Below, one piece after another: positions 39,769 to 48,114 of a stretch of 64,000 nt of DNA. The stretch lies in contig NZ_BFCH01000007.1 in the NCBI RefSeq assembly GCF_003112775.1, positions 362,876 through 426,875 on the forward strand, in the 5' to 3' direction. Each line of letters begins with the position of its first letter. Position 1 is the stretch's first letter. The DNA comes from Mycobacterium montefiorense (GTDB lineage: Bacteria > Actinomycetota > Actinomycetes > Mycobacteriales > Mycobacteriaceae). The position numbers and the translations under genes are program-made. The notes under the pieces are model-generated. The model was not told the origin of the DNA. It did not search any database and saw only the letters and a program-made list of their open reading frames with translations.

Positions 39769-40623
39769 ATGCCGAGGGCCGCTGTCTACGCACTGGACCC
39801 GGCGATGCCGGTGCTACTGCGCCCCGACGGCGCCGTGCAAGTGGGCTGGGATCCGCGGCGTGCAGTGCTGGTTCGTCCGCCACGTGGGTTGGCCGCCTCG
39901 GCGCTGGCGGCGCTACTGCGCTCGATGCGATCACCCGTGGCGATCACCGAGCTGCAGCGCCAAGCGGTCGAGCGCGGGTTGTCCGACGCCGACGGCCTGG
40001 CGCACCTCGTCACGCAGCTGATCGGCGCCGGCGTGGTGACCCGCGGCTGCCGGCAGACCGGCGGGCGGGCGGCATCGATCCGCGTCCACGGCCGCGGGCC
40101 GCTGTCGGACCTGCTGATGGAGTCGTTGCGCTGCTCGGGCGCCCGGATCGCGCACAGTAGCCAGCCGCATGCCGCGGTGTCGCGAGCCGCCGTCGATCTG
40201 GTGGTGCTGGCCGACTACCTGGTCGCCGACCCACGTATGGTGCGCGACCTGCACACCCAGGGCGTTGCGCACCTAGCGGTCCGGGTCCGAGATGGCACCG
40301 GGCTGGTCGGGCCGCTCGTCATCCCCGGCGTCACCAGCTGCCTGGGCTGCGCCGACCTACACCGCAGCGACCGCGACGCCGCGTGGCCGGCGGTCGCCGC
40401 CCAGTTGCGCGAGACCGTCGGGGTGGCCGATCGAGCCACCCTGCTGGCGACCGCGGCGCTGGCGCTCAGTCAGGTGAATCGCGTGATCGCCGCGGTGCGC
40501 GGGCACGACGCGGGGCCTGATCCCGGGCCCCCGCAGGCTTTGAATGCCACCCTGGAATTCGACCTCAACGCCGGCGCCATCGTCACCCGGCAGTGGGCCA
40601 GGCATCCGTTGTGTTCGTGCTGA
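39769..40623 (+). CDS. Cyclodehydratase/ThiF-like protein (Rv3196 homologue)
   Basis: 284 residues from ATG 39769; GTG 39751 adds six. It resembles the leader-binding, E1-like proteins of azole-peptide pathways. The N-terminal part (about 1-100) looks like a winged-helix peptide-binding domain (AITELQRQAVERGLSDADGL). The central Rossmann-like region includes RVHGRGPLSDLLMESL, and VIPGVTSCLGCADLHR carries a CxxC. The terminal CSC may complete a metal site. No YcaO partner or precursor peptide is near, so the role is unknown. Confidence 0.82.
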   Translation: MPRAAVYALDPAMPVLLRPDGAVQVGWDPRRAVLVRPPRGLAASALAALLRSMRSPVAITELQRQAVERGLSDADGLAHLVTQLIGAGVVTRGCRQTGGRAASIRVHGRGPLSDLLMESLRCSGARIAHSSQPHAAVSRAAVDLVVLADYLVADPRMVRDLHTQGVAHLAVRVRDGTGLVGPLVIPGVTSCLGCADLHRSDRDAAWPAVAAQLRETVGVADRATLLATAALALSQVNRVIAAVRGHDAGPDPGPPQALNATLEFDLNAGAIVTRQWARHPLCSC

Positions 40624-40731
40624 TGGAGCCGGTATCCGAGCGGTCAGAAAAGCCCGCCGCAACGTGACCACCGGTCGCCCTGACACCCCACTGTTGCCTA
40701 GATCAACCCCGGCACCCCCCTGCCGTCATGG

Positions 40732-42072
40732 ATGATGGGTGTTGTGTCTGAGATCAAACGGGGGCGCGCTGCGCGCAATGCGAAGCTGGCCAGCATTCCT
40801 GTCGGGTTCGCCGCGCGGTCGGCGCTGGGCTTCGGTAAACGGCTGACCGGTAAGTCAAAAGACGAGGTCCAGGCCGAATTGTTGGAGAAGGCGGCCAACC
40901 AGCTGTTCACCGTGCTCGGTGAGCTCAAGGGCGGGGCGATGAAGGTCGGCCAGGCCTTGTCGGTGCTGGAAGCCGCCATTCCCGAGGAATTCGGCGAGCC
41001 CTACCGCGAAGCGCTGACGAAGCTGCAGAAGGACGCCCCGCCGTTACCCGCCGAGAAGGTGCACCGCGTGCTCGACGCGCAGCTGGGCACCAAGTGGCGC
41101 GACAGGTTCAGCTCGTTCGACGACACCCCGGTGGCCTCGGCCAGCATCGGCCAGGTGCACAAGGCGGTGTGGTCTGACGGTCGTGAGGTGGCCGTCAAGA
41201 TCCAGTACCCGGGCGCCGACGAGGCACTGCGGGCCGACCTCAAGACCATGCAGCGGTTGGTCGGAGTGGCCAAACAGCTCGCACCCGGCGCCGACGTCAA
41301 AGGCGTGGTCGACGAGCTGATCGAGCGCACCGAGATGGAGCTCGACTACCGGCTAGAGGCCGACAACCAGCGCGCATTCGCCAAGGCGTATCAGGACCAC
41401 CCGGACTTCGCGGTGCCACACGTGGTGGCCAGCGCGCCCAAGGTGGTGGTCCAGGAATGGATCCAGGGCGTGCCGATGGCCGAGATCATCCGCGACGGGA
41501 CCCGCGAACAACGCGATCTGATCGGCACCCGCCTCCTCGAGCTCACTTTCGATGCGCCACGACGGCTGCAGATGCTGCACGGCGATGCCCACCCGGGCAA
41601 CTTCATGCTGCTCGATGACGGCCGGATGGCCGTCATCGACTTCGGCGCCGTCGCGCCCATGCCCGGTGGCTTTCCGATCGAACTCGGAATGACCATTCGG
41701 TTGGCCCGCGACAAGAACTACGACCTGCTGCTGCCGACGATGGAAAAGGCCGGCTTCATCCAGAAAGGCCAGCAGGTGTCGGTGCGCGACATCGACGACA
41801 TGCTGCGCCAGTACGTCGAGCCGGTCGAGGTGGAGGTATTCCACTACACCCGTAAATGGCTGCAGAAGATGTCCACCATCGAGTTCGACCGGTCGGTGTC
41901 GCAGATCCGGACGGCCCGGCAGATGGACCTCCCGCCCAAGCTGGTGATCCCGATGCGGGTGATCATGTCGGTGGCCGCGATTCTGTGCCAGCTCGACGCC
42001 CACGTGCCGATCAAGGCGCTGTCGGAAGACCTGATCCCCGGGTTCGTCGAGCCCGACACAGCCGCCATCTAG
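40732..42072 (+). CDS. ABC1/UbiB-family atypical kinase (Rv3197 homologue)
   Basis: 446 residues. The N-terminal signature of ABC1 kinases (LGELKGGAMKVGQALSVLE) is followed by the Ala-rich nucleotide loop ASASIGQVHKA, the Lys in VAVKIQYPG, the catalytic LHGDAHPGNFMLL, and the metal-binding Asp in AVIDFGAV. It is complete and of normal length. M. tuberculosis Rv3197 binds or hydrolyses ATP and is co-located with whiB7, with reported links to macrolide resistance. The last bases overlap the convergent whiB7 end by four. ATG 40735 or GTG 40744 are possible later starts. Confidence 0.92.
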   Translation: MMGVVSEIKRGRAARNAKLASIPVGFAARSALGFGKRLTGKSKDEVQAELLEKAANQLFTVLGELKGGAMKVGQALSVLEAAIPEEFGEPYREALTKLQKDAPPLPAEKVHRVLDAQLGTKWRDRFSSFDDTPVASASIGQVHKAVWSDGREVAVKIQYPGADEALRADLKTMQRLVGVAKQLAPGADVKGVVDELIERTEMELDYRLEADNQRAFAKAYQDHPDFAVPHVVASAPKVVVQEWIQGVPMAEIIRDGTREQRDLIGTRLLELTFDAPRRLQMLHGDAHPGNFMLLDDGRMAVIDFGAVAPMPGGFPIELGMTIRLARDKNYDLLLPTMEKAGFIQKGQQVSVRDIDDMLRQYVEPVEVEVFHYTRKWLQKMSTIEFDRSVSQIRTARQMDLPPKLVIPMRVIMSVAAILCQLDAHVPIKALSEDLIPGFVEPDTAAI

Positions 42073-42338
42073 GCGGCAACCGCACCCTTGCGGGGGCGTC
42101 CGCGCGGACGTTTGTAGCCCACGACCGAGCCCCGCTCGAATATCTCGCCGCCCCAGACGCCCCACGGTTCGGCACGGTCCAGTGCAGCCGTCAAGCATTG
42201 CCGCCGGACCGGGCAATCCGTGCAGAGCGTCTTGGCGCGCTCCAGGTCGGCCGGGGTCTCAGCGAACCATAGATCGGGATTGCCGGCGTGACATGGCACC
42301 GCCGGCTGCGGCTGTCTGGGGACTGTCAATGCCGACAT
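42069..42338 (-). CDS. whiB7: WhiB7 redox-responsive transcription factor
   Basis: 89 residues. The [4Fe-4S] cysteines are C16, C39, C42 and C48, followed by the WhiB turn GVWGGE and the AT-hook RGRPRKG (79-85) that is specific to WhiB7. It works with the primary sigma factor to switch on intrinsic antibiotic-resistance genes. The long leader (42339-42690) has an attenuator and an upstream ORF, so expression should respond to ribosome-targeting drugs. Confidence 0.96.
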   Translation of the reverse strand: MSALTVPRQPQPAVPCHAGNPDLWFAETPADLERAKTLCTDCPVRRQCLTAALDRAEPWGVWGGEIFERGSVVGYKRPRGRPRKGAVAA

Positions 42339-42426
42339 GTCCTGCTCACCTACTTCCTGGTTGGGTGTCCTTTTCGGTGATCCGGACCAGGTTGCGGGCT
42401 TTGAAAAAATTCAGGTCCCAAAAACT

Positions 42427-42464
42427 ATGGCCACGGATCCTTGTGACTTCGGGTCCGTGGCCAT
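42427..42464 (-). terminator. Rho-independent attenuator in whiB7 leader
   Basis: The arms 42427-42440 and 42451-42464 pair over 14 bp with one G-U, around a 10-base loop, and on the minus strand the stem is followed by AGTTTTTGGG. It lies between the upstream ORF and whiB7. Confidence 0.8.
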
Positions 42465-42480
42465 TTGAAATTCGGGCTGA

Positions 42481-42627
42481 TTACGTAGTTCCCCGATCCA
42501 CGGACGCGTCAGTCGCGGCGGCGCGATGCTTTACACCGGCCGCCGGTACGGCGGCGTGGGTGGCATGGGAGGTCCCCGCGATCAGCGCCGCGCCGGCCAC
42601 TACTACCGCGAACGAGTCGTTGATCAT
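42481..42627 (-). CDS. whiB7 upstream ORF (regulatory uORF)
   Basis: 48 codons starting MINDSFAVVVAGAALIAGTS, with GGAGGT nine bases before the ATG at 42627. It ends 17 bp before the attenuator stem. In known whiB7 systems, ribosome behaviour on a uORF decides whether the terminator forms. The peptide sequence itself is Ala-rich and probably not functional. Confidence 0.75.
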   Translation of the reverse strand: MINDSFAVVVAGAALIAGTSHATHAAVPAAGVKHRAAATDASVDRGTT

Positions 42628-42690
42628 CGTGGCCACCTCCTCTCGCCTAGACGTGCGCCGGCCTGCAGCCGGCAGCGGAATGCGTTTCTG

Positions 42691-42720
42691 AGGATAGATG
42701 TTAGCCGACGGCACTGACAA
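42691..42720 (-). promoter_or_regulatory. whiB7: Probable whiB7 promoter
   Basis: On the minus strand, TTGTCA (42720-42715), 18 bp, then TATCCT (42696-42691), with an AT-rich stretch AGAAAATCGT just upstream of the -35 element. WhiB7-activated promoters have AT-rich DNA there, which fits known autoregulation. Confidence 0.5.
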
Positions 42721-42768
42721 ACGATTTTCTGACCTGCACATTTGTCCGCGGGATCGCGTCGTCGCCGA

Positions 42769-44868
42769 TCAAGACCGGCCGCGGACGAGCTCCAACACGT
42801 CGGACCCGTACTGCTCGAGTTTGCGTGCGCCGATACCCGGGATCGCGATCAACGCGGCTTCGTCGTCGGGCAGCAGTTCGGCGATCGCGATCAGCGTGTT
42901 GTCGGTGAACACCACATACGCGGGCACCTTCTGCTCCTTGGCGACGTCGAGGCGCCACTGTCTGAGCCGCAACAACAACTCCTCGTCGACGTCGGCGGCA
43001 CACGTCTCACAACGCCGCAGCATGACGGCCGCCGGCGTGCTCAGGTTCTTGTTGCAGATCCGGCAGCGGGTCGCGCCTTGCCTGCGCCGGGATTTGCCCG
43101 GCGCAGTGTCGGCCCGTGTCTGTGGCGCAATACCGTTGAGAAACCGCGACGGCTTGCGGCTCTGCCGACCGCCCGGGCTGCGCGACAGTGCCCAGCTGAG
43201 CGCCAAATACACTCGGGCCCTTGTGATTCCGACGTAGAGCAGGCGACGCTCTTCTTCGACCGGCTCGCTCTCGGCGCCGTGCGCCAATGCGTGCGAGATG
43301 GGCAGCGTGCCGTCGGCCAATCCGACCAGGAACACCGCATCCCATTCCAGCCCCTTGGCGGCGTGCAACGACGCCAGCGTCACGCCCTGCACCACCGGTG
43401 GGTGCCGCGCGTCGGCCCGAATCCGCAACTCGGCCACCAGGCCGGGCAGTTCCAGCTGCGGACGCTGGGCTGCCTCGTCGTCCACCAATTCGGCCAACGC
43501 GGTCAGCGCCTCCCAGCGCTCCCGGGCACGAGTACCGATGGGTTCGTCAGCCGTCAGACCCAGCGGTTCCAGGACCGCGCGCACCACCTCGGGCAATGGG
43601 CCTGCCAGGCCGCGCTCGGCGGCCCGATGCAGGGCCACCATCGCCTGTTTGATCTCCTGGCGATTAAAGAAGCCCTCGCCGCCGCGAACCTGGTAGGCGA
43701 TGCCCGCCTCGGTCAAGGCCTCCTCGTAAATCTCGGACTGCGCATTGACGCGGTAGAGCACCGCGATTTCGGATGGCGCGGTGCCGGATTCGATCAGCCC
43801 GGCGATCGCCTTCGCGACCGCGGCCGCCTCGACGGTTTCGTCGGGGTGCTCGCGAAACGTCGGAACCGGACCCGGCGCACGCTGGCCGGACAGTTGCAGC
43901 TTGCTGCCGGCGACCCGGCCGCGCGCCGCGGCGATCACCTGGTTGGCCAGCGAGACAACCTGCGGGGTGGAGCGGTAGTCGCGCTCCAGGCGCACCACGG
44001 TGGCGTCCGGGAACTGCCGCGAGAAGTCGAGCAGGAAGCGCGGGGAGGCCCCGGTGAACGAGTAGATGGTCTGGTTGGCATCGCCGACGACCGTCAGGTC
44101 GTCTCGATCGCCCAGCCACGCCGACAGCACCCGCTGCTGCAGCGGGGTGACGTCCTGGTACTCGTCGACCACGAAGCAGCGGTAGCGGTCGCGGAATTCC
44201 TCGGCAACCGCGGCGTCGTTCTCGATCGCCGCCGCGGTGTGCAGCAGCAGGTCGTCGAAGTCGAGCAGCGTCACCGATTCGTCGCGAACCTTGAGAGCCT
44301 CGTAGGCGGCGTAGACCTCGGCGATCTTGCCGGCGTCCAGCGGGATGTCGCGGCCCGAGCCGGCCACCGCGCCCGGGTACGCCTCGGGGCTGATCAGCGA
44401 CGCCTTGGCCCATTCGATCTCGCCGGCCAGGTCGCGCACGTCGTCGGTGCCGGAGTTGAGCCTGATGCGGCTGGCGGCCCTGGCCACGACGGCGAATTTG
44501 GTGTCCAGCAGTTGCCAGCCGGTGCCACCGACCACCCGCGGCCAGAAATACCGCAATTGGCGGTGTGCGGCCGAGTGAAAGGTCAGGGCCTGCACGGCGG
44601 CGACGCCAGATCCGGACCGCGCGGCCGCGTCCAGCGTCCGCAATCGCGACCGCATCTCACCCGCGGCACGCTGGGTGAACGTGACCGCAAGCACCTGCCC
44701 GGCGGCGACATGCCCACTCGCCACCAGCTGGGCGATGCGGTGAGTGATGGTGCGGGTCTTGCCTGTTCCGGCTCCCGCAAGCACACAGACCGGTCCGCGC
44801 GGTGCCAGCACGGCCTCGCGCTGTTCGTCGTCCAGTCCGGCGGTCAGTGGGTCGGCGACCATCGGCAT
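42769..44868 (-). CDS. uvrD2: DNA helicase UvrD2
   Basis: 699 residues from ATG 44868, matching the length of M. tuberculosis UvrD2 (700). The superfamily 1 motifs include Walker [47 protein letters not shown] and [14 protein letters not shown]. The tetracysteine module follows (CRICNK ... RRCETC, about 595-620), then a C-terminal HRDC domain ([17 protein letters not shown]). It is a 3'-5' helicase, essential in M. tuberculosis. The frame extends upstream to 44943, but homologues begin near [16 protein letters not shown]. Confidence 0.95.
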   Translation of the reverse strand: MPMVADPLTAGLDDEQREAVLAPRGPVCVLAGAGTGKTRTITHRIAQLVASGHVAAGQVLAVTFTQRAAGEMRSRLRTLDAAARSGSGVAAVQALTFHSAAHRQLRYFWPRVVGGTGWQLLDTKFAVVARAASRIRLNSGTDDVRDLAGEIEWAKASLISPEAYPGAVAGSGRDIPLDAGKIAEVYAAYEALKVRDESVTLLDFDDLLLHTAAAIENDAAVAEEFRDRYRCFVVDEYQDVTPLQQRVLSAWLGDRDDLTVVGDANQTIYSFTGASPRFLLDFSRQFPDATVVRLERDYRSTPQVVSLANQVIAAARGRVAGSKLQLSGQRAPGPVPTFREHPDETVEAAAVAKAIAGLIESGTAPSEIAVLYRVNAQSEIYEEALTEAGIAYQVRGGEGFFNRQEIKQAMVALHRAAERGLAGPLPEVVRAVLEPLGLTADEPIGTRARERWEALTALAELVDDEAAQRPQLELPGLVAELRIRADARHPPVVQGVTLASLHAAKGLEWDAVFLVGLADGTLPISHALAHGAESEPVEEERRLLYVGITRARVYLALSWALSRSPGGRQSRKPSRFLNGIAPQTRADTAPGKSRRRQGATRCRICNKNLSTPAAVMLRRCETCAADVDEELLLRLRQWRLDVAKEQKVPAYVVFTDNTLIAIAELLPDDEAALIAIPGIGARKLEQYGSDVLELVRGRS

Positions 44869-44973
44869 GACGTCCATCTTGGCAGCGGTCGCCGACAAAC
44901 CGGGTGTTTCGCCACGCCCGAACCTGGCGCCCCCGGTGCACAACGCAGCGCGGCAGGGCTACGTTATCGAGTT

Positions 44974-45228
44974 ATGAGCAACGCTGCGATCACCGTTTAC
45001 ACGACATCATGGTGCGGCTATTGCCACCGGCTCATGACGGTGCTGAAGTCCAACGGAATCCCCTACGAAACCGTCGATATCGAACACGATTCGGCGGCCG
45101 CGGAATTCGTGGGTTCGGTCAACGGTGGCAATAAAACGGTGCCGACGGTGAAGTTTGCCGACGGATCGACGCTGACCAACCCGAGTGCCGCCGAGGTAAA
45201 GGCGAAGCTGGCTGAGGTCGCCGGCTGA
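44974..45228 (+). CDS. mrx1: Mycoredoxin Mrx1
   Basis: 84 residues with a glutaredoxin fold. The active site is WCGYC (C14, C17), and the cis-Pro lies in NKTVPTVKFADG. Mycoredoxin reduces mycothiol mixed disulfides in the cytosol. It diverges from uvrD2, starting 105 bp from that gene's start, as in M. tuberculosis (Rv3198A). Confidence 0.95.
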   Translation: MSNAAITVYTTSWCGYCHRLMTVLKSNGIPYETVDIEHDSAAAEFVGSVNGGNKTVPTVKFADGSTLTNPSAAEVKAKLAEVAG

Positions 45229-45250
45229 GAGCGGCAAAGTCTGGTACTGC

Positions 45251-45300
45251 GCGATGCTTCTCAATCGTTTTACGGCGCAATGCGTCTCAATCGTTTTACG
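45251..45300. repeat. Tandem 24-bp direct repeats before lipoprotein gene
   Basis: 45251-45274 and 45277-45300 agree at 22 of 24 positions, and both end in TCTCAATCGTTTTACG. The 26-bp period puts them on nearly the same face of the helix after two and a half turns. They end ten bases before the lipoprotein ATG and may be a regulator site or part of the promoter. Confidence 0.7.
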
Positions 45301-45309
45301 ATACGGACT

Positions 45310-45972
45310 ATGGCGTCGAAGTTGCGGTGGGGAAAAGGCGGCGCAATTTGTAGCACCGTATTGGCTTTCGCTTGCTGCGCGGTGATGCTTATCTCGGGTT
45401 GCTCGCATTCGAGCTCTCCGGCTAAGTCGCCGAGCACCGTCACACATGTCGACGACATGATCGTCGGCCTTGACACTGTCCGGCGCATCGCCAAAGCGGA
45501 CGACCTCATCCCACGCGACGAGGACACCTCGCACAGGCCGGTGCCGTCGGAAGCCAACGCTCCGGGGCCGTGCCGGGCGGTGGGTCACAACGACCTCACC
45601 TTCGGTAGCAACTGGACCGAGTTTCGCAGTGCGGGCTATCACGGCGTCACCGACGACGTCAAGCCGCTGGGCCGGGATATGATCAACGGAGTCACTCAAG
45701 CGGCGGCGCGATATGCGAACCCCGATGCGGCGCAGGGCGCATTCCGCCAGCTGGAATCGTCGCTGCAGGCCTGTACGGATCTGCACGATCCCAACTACGA
45801 CTTCGCCCTGGACAGGCCGGCGCCATCGACGCTGAGGATCGGCGCCCACAAGTGGAGCCATCTGTACCGCCTCAAATCCGCGGTAATCGTTTCGGTCGGC
45901 GTGGTAGGTCTTGAATCGGCCGATGAGATCGCGAACTCGGTCATGCAAATCATCACCGATCGCATCAGTTGA
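45310..45972 (+). CDS. Lipoprotein with PknH-like sensor domain
   Basis: 220 residues. The signal peptide ends at a lipobox LISGC (about 27-31), so it is an exported lipoprotein. The rest has the look of the mycobacterial PknH-type extracellular sensor domain: conserved Cys (GPCRAVGH, LQACTDL), EFRSAGYHGV, and a C-terminal DEIANSVMQIITDRI. It is not part of the usual Rv3198A-Rv3199c interval and so may be an insertion. The ATG has no clear ribosome-binding site. An in-frame ATG at 45280 lies inside the direct repeat. Confidence 0.82.
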   Translation: MASKLRWGKGGAICSTVLAFACCAVMLISGCSHSSSPAKSPSTVTHVDDMIVGLDTVRRIAKADDLIPRDEDTSHRPVPSEANAPGPCRAVGHNDLTFGSNWTEFRSAGYHGVTDDVKPLGRDMINGVTQAAARYANPDAAQGAFRQLESSLQACTDLHDPNYDFALDRPAPSTLRIGAHKWSHLYRLKSAVIVSVGVVGLESADEIANSVMQIITDRIS

Positions 45973-45976
45973 CGTC

Positions 45977-46900
45977 TCAGTCGAGCGCAGCCCACGATTC
46001 GATAATGACCCGCGCAATCGAAATCGAGCCCGGCAGAAGCAGTTTGGAATCCGTAGAGCTGCTCCAATCGCCCGCTTCCAGCGCTGTGCGCACCTCGTCG
46101 CGAGTGAACCACGCCGCCTCGGCGATCTCCCCGTCGTTGAACGAGAAGGCCTCGTCGGGGTCGCCCAGGGCATGGAAGCCAACCATCAGCGAACGCGGAA
46201 AAGGCCAGGGCTGGCTGCCCAGATAGCGAACGTCGCGCACGGTCAGGCCGATCTCCTCACGGATCTCGCGAACCACGCAGACCTCGAAAGACTCACCGGC
46301 TTCGACGAATCCGGCCAGCAGCGAGAACATTCGCTCGGGCCACACCGCCTGGCGGGCCAGCACCGCACGGTCACCGCCATCGTGCACCAGACAGATGACC
46401 GCTGGGTCGATGCGCGGGAACTCCTCGTGACCGGTGACCGGGTTGACGCGCGACCAGCCGGCCCGGGCCGGTTTCGTCGGGGAGCCGTCCACGGCGCTAA
46501 ACCGTGCGCGCTCATGCCAATTCAATAGTGCGACTGCCGACGACACCAGTTGGCTGCTGGTGTCGTCGAAGATCGGGCCGAGACTGCGCAGGTTCACCAC
46601 TTCGGTCGCAACGTCGGGGTCCTCGGGTGCTTGCAACGCGCCCCGGATGGCCCAGACATGCTGACCGTTCTCGATGCGGCCGAGAAACACCGCGTCGTGC
46701 GGTGGCTTATCGCCCAGTCCGGCCGCCGAGCCGAGCACGACGCGGCCGTTTGCGACCAGCACCTGGTTGCGCGAATCCACCCGCAGCAGCGCCGCGTCCG
46801 CCCATCCGGCGGTGGCCGCGTCGACATCGGTGCGCAATTGATCGGCTCGGTCGGCGCCGACGCGCGAAAGCAACGGAACACTCCGCAGCTGAAAGTCCAC
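45977..46900 (-). CDS. nudC: NADH pyrophosphatase NudC
   Basis: 307 residues. The Nudix box begins GFVEAGESFE and ends REIREEIGL (about 205-230), followed by the NADH-specific signature SQPWPFPRSLMVGF. It hydrolyses NAD(H) and related caps. The usual zinc cysteines of bacterial NudC are not evident in the middle region, as in other mycobacterial NudC proteins. It starts 55 bp after the end of the K+ channel gene on the same strand. Confidence 0.93.
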   Translation of the reverse strand: MDFQLRSVPLLSRVGADRADQLRTDVDAATAGWADAALLRVDSRNQVLVANGRVVLGSAAGLGDKPPHDAVFLGRIENGQHVWAIRGALQAPEDPDVATEVVNLRSLGPIFDDTSSQLVSSAVALLNWHERARFSAVDGSPTKPARAGWSRVNPVTGHEEFPRIDPAVICLVHDGGDRAVLARQAVWPERMFSLLAGFVEAGESFEVCVVREIREEIGLTVRDVRYLGSQPWPFPRSLMVGFHALGDPDEAFSFNDGEIAEAAWFTRDEVRTALEAGDWSSSTDSKLLLPGSISIARVIIESWAALD

Positions 46901-46954
46901 GCTATTCCTCCTGGTGCCGAGCCGGGCCCGGCTTCGCCGCGCTCGTGATCGCCG

Positions 46955-48025
46955 CTAATGTCCCGCGTTTTTGATGTAGAGCAGCCGGTCGGTGGCCTCG
47001 ATGGCGTCCACTTCGGGGGCGCCGATGCGAACGAGGTGTCCGTCGCGCACCACGCCGAGCACGATGTCGCGCAGGTGTCGCGTGGATCCGCCGACTTCGC
47101 TCAGCTCCACTTCGCGTTCGGCGATGGCCAGGCCGGCGTCCGGAGTGAGCAGATCCTCGATCATCTCCACGACGCTGGGCGTGGTGGTGGCAAGACCGAG
47201 CAGCCGCCCCGCAGTGTCCGAGGAGACCACCACCGAGTCAGCACCCGATTGCTGCAGCAGGTGCGAATTCTCGGCCTCCCGGATGGCGGCCACGATTCTG
47301 GCCTTGGGCGCGATCTCCCGCGCCGTCAGGGTCACCAACACAGCGGTGTCGTCACGATTGGTGGCGACGATGATCGACGACGCGTGTTGAGTGCCGGCCA
47401 GCCGCAACACGTCGGATTTGGTGGCGTCGCCGTGCACGGTGACCAGACCGGCGGTCGCGGCATGCTCGAGGGCGCCGCGATCGGTATCGACGACCACGAT
47501 CTCGCCCTGCGCGGCCTCATCGCTGACGCGGGCATCGACGGCCCGTTTGCCCTTGGTGCCATACCCGATCACTACGGTGTGATTACGCACTCTGTTCCTC
47601 CAACGCTGGATCTTCCATCCTTGCCGGGACCGCTCGGAGAGCAGCTCGAGCGTGGTGCCGACCAACAGGACCAGGAACGCGATCCGCAACGGCGTAAAGA
47701 CCACGGTGTTGACCAGGCGCGCCACCTCGCTGTACGGCGTGATGTCGCCGTATCCGGTCGCCGAGAGCGAGACGACCGAGAAGTAGAGGCAGTCCAGGAA
47801 GCTCAGCGGTTCGCCGCGTACGTCGCGATAACCGGTGCGGTCCGCGTACACAGTGACGGCGGCCCCGAACAACAACACCAGCGCAATGAGCAGCCTGCGG
47901 GCGATGACACGGCCCGGGCTGCCATGGTCTTCGGGGATGCGCAGCACGCCGACCAGCAGATGTCCGGGCTGCGCGGTCAGTCTCTCGTCGAGACCCCTCA
48001 GCCGTCGCAACCTACCCTCGGCCAC
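46955..48025 (-). CDS. Potassium channel with RCK/TrkA-N domain (Rv3200c homologue)
   Basis: 356 residues from GTG. Two membrane helices (about 40-60 and 105-130) flank the selectivity filter TGYGD (90-94). A cytoplasmic RCK domain follows, with NAD-type motif VVIGYGTKGKRAV near 152, then a TrkA-C part near the C-terminus. Likely a ligand-gated K+ channel. It is in line with nudC and with adnB on the minus strand. Confidence 0.92.
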   Translation of the reverse strand: MAEGRLRRLRGLDERLTAQPGHLLVGVLRIPEDHGSPGRVIARRLLIALVLLFGAAVTVYADRTGYRDVRGEPLSFLDCLYFSVVSLSATGYGDITPYSEVARLVNTVVFTPLRIAFLVLLVGTTLELLSERSRQGWKIQRWRNRVRNHTVVIGYGTKGKRAVDARVSDEAAQGEIVVVDTDRGALEHAATAGLVTVHGDATKSDVLRLAGTQHASSIIVATNRDDTAVLVTLTAREIAPKARIVAAIREAENSHLLQQSGADSVVVSSDTAGRLLGLATTTPSVVEMIEDLLTPDAGLAIAEREVELSEVGGSTRHLRDIVLGVVRDGHLVRIGAPEVDAIEATDRLLYIKNAGH

Positions 48026-48114
48026 AGCGGCCCGTCATCGGGAAAACACCACCGCACACCGCACCCACGACTCACATGTAACCACGATCGCCGGTTCTCA
48101 GACACTTGATCGCC

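Noticed and set aside
42742..44970. Long plus-strand frame running opposite uvrD2 into mrx1
   Set aside because: Only the last 84 codons (mrx1) are real. The rest is antisense to UvrD2 helicase motifs.
46958..48109. 383-codon plus-strand frame opposite the K+ channel
   Set aside because: Antisense to the TGYGD filter and RCK domain. Composition is typical of shadows.
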